DNA of 64,000 nt from Apodemus sylvaticus (Eukaryota > Chordata > Mammalia > Rodentia > Muridae), in the NCBI RefSeq assembly GCF_947179515.1, contig NC_067483.1, forward strand, positions 82,668,291-82,732,290. Direction: 5' to 3'. This document shows positions 59,453 to 64,000 of the stretch, in pieces. Below the pieces are notes generated by a model. It made no database searches. It saw nothing but the letters and a program-made list of their open reading frames with translations, and had not been told where the DNA came from. The position numbers and the translations under genes were made by a program. How positions within the stretch are numbered: position 1 is the stretch's first letter; every line of letters begins with the position of its first letter.

Positions 59453-61649
59453 TATGCTACAAAGGATCATAAGAGGTGAGTTTTAGATAATTAATCAAAC
59501 CTCATCCTGTATCTCTTATTACTATTGTTAATTATGTACCACGTATGCTTATGTTGAATTAAGTGGTATTTTGCCTAAAGCTGACTCCACACATATTTTA
59601 AGCTTGGCCTAAAGGTTTCTATAACCTTGCTTGATTTGTAAGCTGCTTATAACATGCTTTTGGAACAGGTAGCAGGGGCTCAGCCAGTCACATATTATCA
59701 ACTGCTAAAACTATGTGGAATAAAATAGGCTCAAGCTACCACCAAATGTCTAACTGCCTCCCTTCCATTCTGTGATCTAGCTATAAATGAAAGCTGTCCA
59801 TGTGGTAGGGAGGAGCTGTCTGAACCATTTTGGATTAGTAGGTTGGCCAATTCTAGACTCTCAAAGCCAATTAAGATCTTCAGATGTAGGTCCATTGGTA
59901 TTGTGTTTTATAACTCTTTGATATCAACATAAAGGTACAGTCCAGCTTCTTTTGGGTATTTCAGAAGTGTAACTTTTTTATATTACATCACCACTCTGGG
60001 AGGTGTCTCTGCCGCTATTACTAAGGCACTTGAATTAAATAGTCTGGAAGTTTCCATCACTATTCAGCAATGGCACCCTTCACACATCAGTGAGCCAATT
60101 CAGAGGCGGCTGTAACACCTCCACGTGGACAAACTTTCAAAAGGAGAGAAAAATGGAGGTGGAGCTCAAAATTTTCCTAGCCCAACAAGAACCCACTGCC
60201 AACCACTTTTATAAAAACGCCCCAGAATGAAACTTCACCAGATGTTCCCTTAATTTCCCAGGGATTAATTTGAGAGTCAATTATCCATTTTAACCGATTA
60301 ACAGCAGTGGGAAAAAGACACTCGGTTCTGAACCAATTCCTTTAATTGTATTATGGACCCTTGTTCATTTCTACCTCTATGTTTTAAAAAAAATATATGA
60401 AAAATAAAAATCCCTAAGAATGAATTTAGTTGCTTGAGCAAGGAATATCCCTTGCAAGTCCTGTAGGCAGTGTGTACTTGCTCATGTCTGCTGTCCAGAA
60501 GACAGGCTAGATGAAGTGCGTGGTCAGAAAGAAAGGTGACTCAAAGCCACTTCGTTTCCCCTGGTTATATATCTCACTGCTAGCAACAAATGTGCTGAGC
60601 TACAACAGTCAGAATTCTGCCTGCCAGCCACTTTCTGAGCATGTCCCTTCCCTGGACTTGTAGAGGTCTGGATTCAGAGTATGTGTGTTCATTTTTATCA
60701 CCCCTTCCAAGTGTAGCATAAGGTTGAGACCCACTGATCTTTGAGGATAGTCTTAATAGCATTTAAGCAATAAAAAAAAAATAGCAAGGGAAGGAGAGAC
60801 TTAATTGCAAAATGGGAGGGAACAGAAGGTGCCATAATCCTTTCTCTAAATCAGAAGGGATTGTGAAATGATTCTGATGACAGCAAATTTGAAAGCGCAT
60901 ACAGCTTAATCGTGGAGCCTGATTGAGAGCCAGCTTTAAACAATGGTGTCTTTGTGCCACTGCATGGTTTATGGATAATATATCACAAATATTTTTCTCT
61001 TTTAGAATTAATTCTACGTCCAATTTCAGAGTTATGTATGGTTAACAATGATATTCACATGTAGTTCACAGAGGAAGAACCCAGATGTTTAGTTAGAAAT
61101 ACAGGAAAATTTGAATCTCTGCTCCATCACTTCAGTATCGAGAAGGGGATTTTATTTCATTCTCTATACAACAATAGTTCTCAGCCTACTGTCTGCTTCA
61201 CACTTACCTTCAGGGCTAGTGAGCAGGACTGAACGTTTATATTTGTTCATTTATTTTTTAATTTTTAAGTTTTTCCAAAATTTGTTGATTATTGTTTCTG
61301 GTCCAGGAACCACACATCAAAAACTAGTATCCTAAAAGACTTCTTAAACTTTTCCTCATGCAACTCCCATCTCACCAGAGACATTTTAGACAGCCCCAGG
61401 CATATATCAAATATTTACTTTTAATAGATCACAAAAATTCACTTAAAAACTCCTTATTCTTTATAAAATTTTACCATTTATTAAAGATGAAAATAGTCTT
61501 CTATAAGAACAAGGTGGATGGGCTTCTTCAGTTTTAAGTAAAGATGTACATTTTATCTGAATATTTGCTACTACAGGACATATTCTCGCTTCATTGACTT
61601 TCAGGATTGATTGGAATTTTCCTGACTGTACAAAATGACAGATGTGTAG
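59453..61649. other. Unique intron; possible hAT end
   Basis: No gene. AAGGTTGAGACCCACTG (60721-60737) resembles an antisense hAT-Charlie terminal repeat, without further support. Confidence 0.4.
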
Positions 61650-61883
61650 AGACATTTCAGAAATTGGGTCTTCAATTCTATTCCATTTATCAACATGTCT
61701 GTCTCTGTACCAATAACATGCAGTTTTTTTATATCACTATTGCTCTGTAGTAGAGCTTGAGGTCAGGAATGGTGATTCCCCCAGAAGTTCTATTATTGTT
61801 AAGAATTGTTTTTGTTATTCTGGGTTTTTTTGTTGTTGTTGTTTTGTTTTGTTTTTTTGTTTTTTGTTTTTGTTTTTGGTTTT

Positions 61884-61931
<48 letters not shown>

Positions 61932-62752
61932 CTTTCCAGATGAATTTGAGAATTGCGTTTTCCATGTCTCTGAAGAATTGTGTTGGGATTTTAATGGAGA
62001 TTTCATTGACTCTGTAGATTGCATTTGGTAGGATGGCCATTTTTACTATGTTAAGTCTGCCAATCCATGAGCATAGGAGACCTCTCCATTTTCTGAGATC
62101 TTCTTTAATGTCTTTCTTGAGAAACTTGAAGTTATTGTCATATAGATCTTTCACTTGTTTGGTTAGAGTTACCCCAGGATATTATATATTATTTATGGCT
62201 ATTATGAAGGGAGTTGTTTCCCTATTTTCTTTCTCATCCTGTTTATCATTTGTACAAAGAAAGGCTACTGATTTATTTGAGTTAATTTTATATCCAGTTA
62301 TTGCTAAAGTTGTTTATAAAATGGATAAGTTCTCTGGTAGAATTTTTGGGGTTGCTTATGTATACCATTACATCATCTGCAAATAGTGATACACTTATTT
62401 CTTCTTTGCCATTTTGTATCCCCTTGATCTGTTTTTGTTGTCTTATTATTCTAACTAGCACTTCGATTACTATATTGAATAGATATAGGGAGAGTGAGCA
62501 TCCTGGTCTTGTCCATGATTTTAGTGGAATTGCTTCAAAACTCTATTTAGTTTGATAGTGGCTGTTGTTTTGCAGTAAATTTCTTTTATTATGTTTAGGT
62601 GTGGACCTTGAATTCCTGATCTCTCCAATACTTTCAACATGAAGGGGTGTGGTATTTTGTCAAATGTTTTTTCTGCAACTAAGAAGATGATCATATGATT
62701 TTTTCCCCTTGGGTTTGTTTATATAGTAGATTACATTAGTGGATTTTCACAG
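61650..62752 (-). mobile_element. L1 ORF2 reverse-transcriptase fragment, no 3' end
   Basis: The reverse complement encodes L1 ORF2, including the catalytic motif LFADDVMVY (62359-62385) and further on MKDLYDNNFKFLKKDIKEDL, WIGRLNIVKMAILPNAIYRV, NAILKFIWKGKKK. It begins and ends inside ORF2. There is no 3' UTR or poly-A at the low-coordinate end and no target-site duplication was seen, so it looks like a remnant cut by later rearrangement. A T-rich expansion (61831-61929) interrupts it. Stops and frameshifts make it non-functional. Confidence 0.92.
61831..61929. repeat. T-rich simple repeat inside L1 ORF2
   Basis: TTGTT/TTTTG-type units lead into an unbroken T run of more than 40 bases (61886-61929). 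Confidence 0.96.
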
Positions 62753-64000
62753 AAATTGCTAGAAATTCCCAACCCCAGGACACACACCATTTAAAAATTT
62801 TGAAAATGAGACTCAAGTCAGCAACTTAAAGAGCAATTTTAAAACTAAACCTTCTAACACAATGCAGCTGCATCCCAATGTCAACCTAATTTTATACTTG
62901 AGTGATAAACACTGACACTGAGAAAGTATTAAAAGTCTTTGTGTTCCTTCACGTTTCTAGAGGGCCAGAAAACTGTTTGTATGTGCAGTAAAAACACTAA
63001 TATTCAGAATATACAACAGTCTTGAATCTGAGCCAAGGAGTATGCAACCCAGGCTGTGGTGAGTTCACATGATCTAAGTGCACATGGTCTGAAACACTAC
63101 AGATTCATTAGACATTTCATTGGAAGTATGTTTTGTTAGTGCATGCTCAAATTTCACTGTTGCCAAGGGTTTTGTGACCCTCACGTTCAGTTCATAACGT
63201 TATGGGTCATGGATTTAAGATATTGAGATTGCTATGAGGTCATGGAGATGAGAAGGGGGTAGTTCCTTGAGCACATGGGTAAGAATTGGGGGATACTATA
63301 TGAAAATATTGGCATGAAAACTGCTGCATGGAGCTCAATCAAACTTTACTGTTCAAATACGAGCTCTAATTTCCCTTTTTACTGCCCCAACTTTAAGCAG
63401 TACAAATTAGGTACAACATGGAGTTCACTGTCTTTATAATGTCTAATAGTTAGTTCATAAACATTTTAAAAGGAAAAGGAAAAATATTAACTCCTTTTGC
63501 TAGGTTTCCCTTAGTTAAATAGAGGAAGTATTTATCCACAAGACACAGGATGGAAGGCATTTTGTCATTGGTCTGCCTTATTACGTCAACCTGACTCATA
63601 TTAAATATCCTGTTAAGAATTTGTCATGCTTAAAAGATAGCAAACTAAATGTATCATTAGCACTATCCATTTTGATTAGATAATGTTATGGATCTAAATT
63701 AATATAAAGAAAAAAGGGAGAACTCCAGAACTCATGCAGCAGGATTGTCATGAATGAGCTCTCATGGATACAATGAAAATGTTGAAAACATCCAGATAAC
63801 ATTAGCTTATTATTGTGAGTCATACCCAGGGATAGCTAAATTGTGAAAGAACTGGGAGAAGGAACTCAGCATTTTTTTTCCAACTGTGAATTCATTAAAA
63901 AGAAAGAACAAAGAAAAAGGTAACTGAGGTGTCTTAGTGCCAGCTTTTACAATGACCTGGTACAGACTTCTGAACAGGATCTTTTCATTCACCTACACCT
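62753..64000. other. Unique intron, nothing recognised
   Basis: No exon or repeat supported to the window end. Confidence 0.5.

Larger units (their letters stand above)
36106..64000 (-). other. Rgs7: Rgs7 intron upstream of the exon (partial)
   Basis: Because the exon reads on the minus strand, higher coordinates lie 5' in the transcript. Nearly 28 kb contains no recognised Rgs7 exon. In particular I saw no sequence able to encode the N-terminal leader ending MLVYRK. The span holds SINEs, L1 pieces, microsatellites and unassigned unique sequence listed separately. Calling all of it intron is inference from the single exon. Confidence 0.8.

Noticed and set aside
60721..60737. hAT-Charlie-like terminal repeat
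   Set aside because: Only 17 bases match; no partner end or body.

Overview
The window is mammalian nuclear DNA from a murine rodent, most likely mouse (Mus). This rests on B1, B3, B4 and ID SINEs, murine L1/Lx LINE-1 copies, the rodent hAT transposon URR1, and dense CA, TC and TA microsatellites. One B1 (58493-58656) has a Mus-like sequence, and young rat-type ID copies are absent. Rat cannot be fully excluded. There are no operons, phages, CRISPR arrays or other prokaryotic features.

The only host coding sequence I can support is one 97-bp internal exon of Rgs7 on the minus strand (36009-36105). It has a clean acceptor and a consensus donor. It encodes the stretch starting MEDVIARMQDEKNG, the start of the DEP-domain region of Regulator of G-protein Signaling 7. 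Everything else is therefore intron of one very large gene: 36106-64000 precedes the exon in the transcript and 1-36008 follows it. I looked for the neighbouring Rgs7 exons and did not find them.

The introns hold seven L1 insertions or fragments. 831-1832 is a minus-strand Lx 3' end with a 12-bp target-site duplication (TSD). 4220-6602 is a plus-strand L1 with 5' monomers, a broken ORF1, most of ORF2 deleted, and a 12-bp TSD. 13211-13700 is a minus-strand 3' UTR. 22181-22548 is a plus-strand 3' end of the same subfamily as 4220-6602. 26011-26901 is a twin-primed, half-inverted copy with a 13-bp TSD. 41521-41832 is a minus-strand Lx 3' end. 61650-62752 is a minus-strand ORF2 reverse-transcriptase piece with an expanded T tract. 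About 20 SINEs, several old MIRs, two LTR fragments of MaLR type and one or two hAT remnants are scattered between them.

The points most worth checking are the Rgs7 exon itself, the long TC/TG microsatellite about 0.5 kb before its acceptor, the internally deleted L1 with filler DNA, the twin-primed L1, a 115-bp tandem duplication inside an unrecognised possible pseudogene (about 48000-48920), and an exon-like open stretch at 40738-41016. I found no convincing previously undescribed system.
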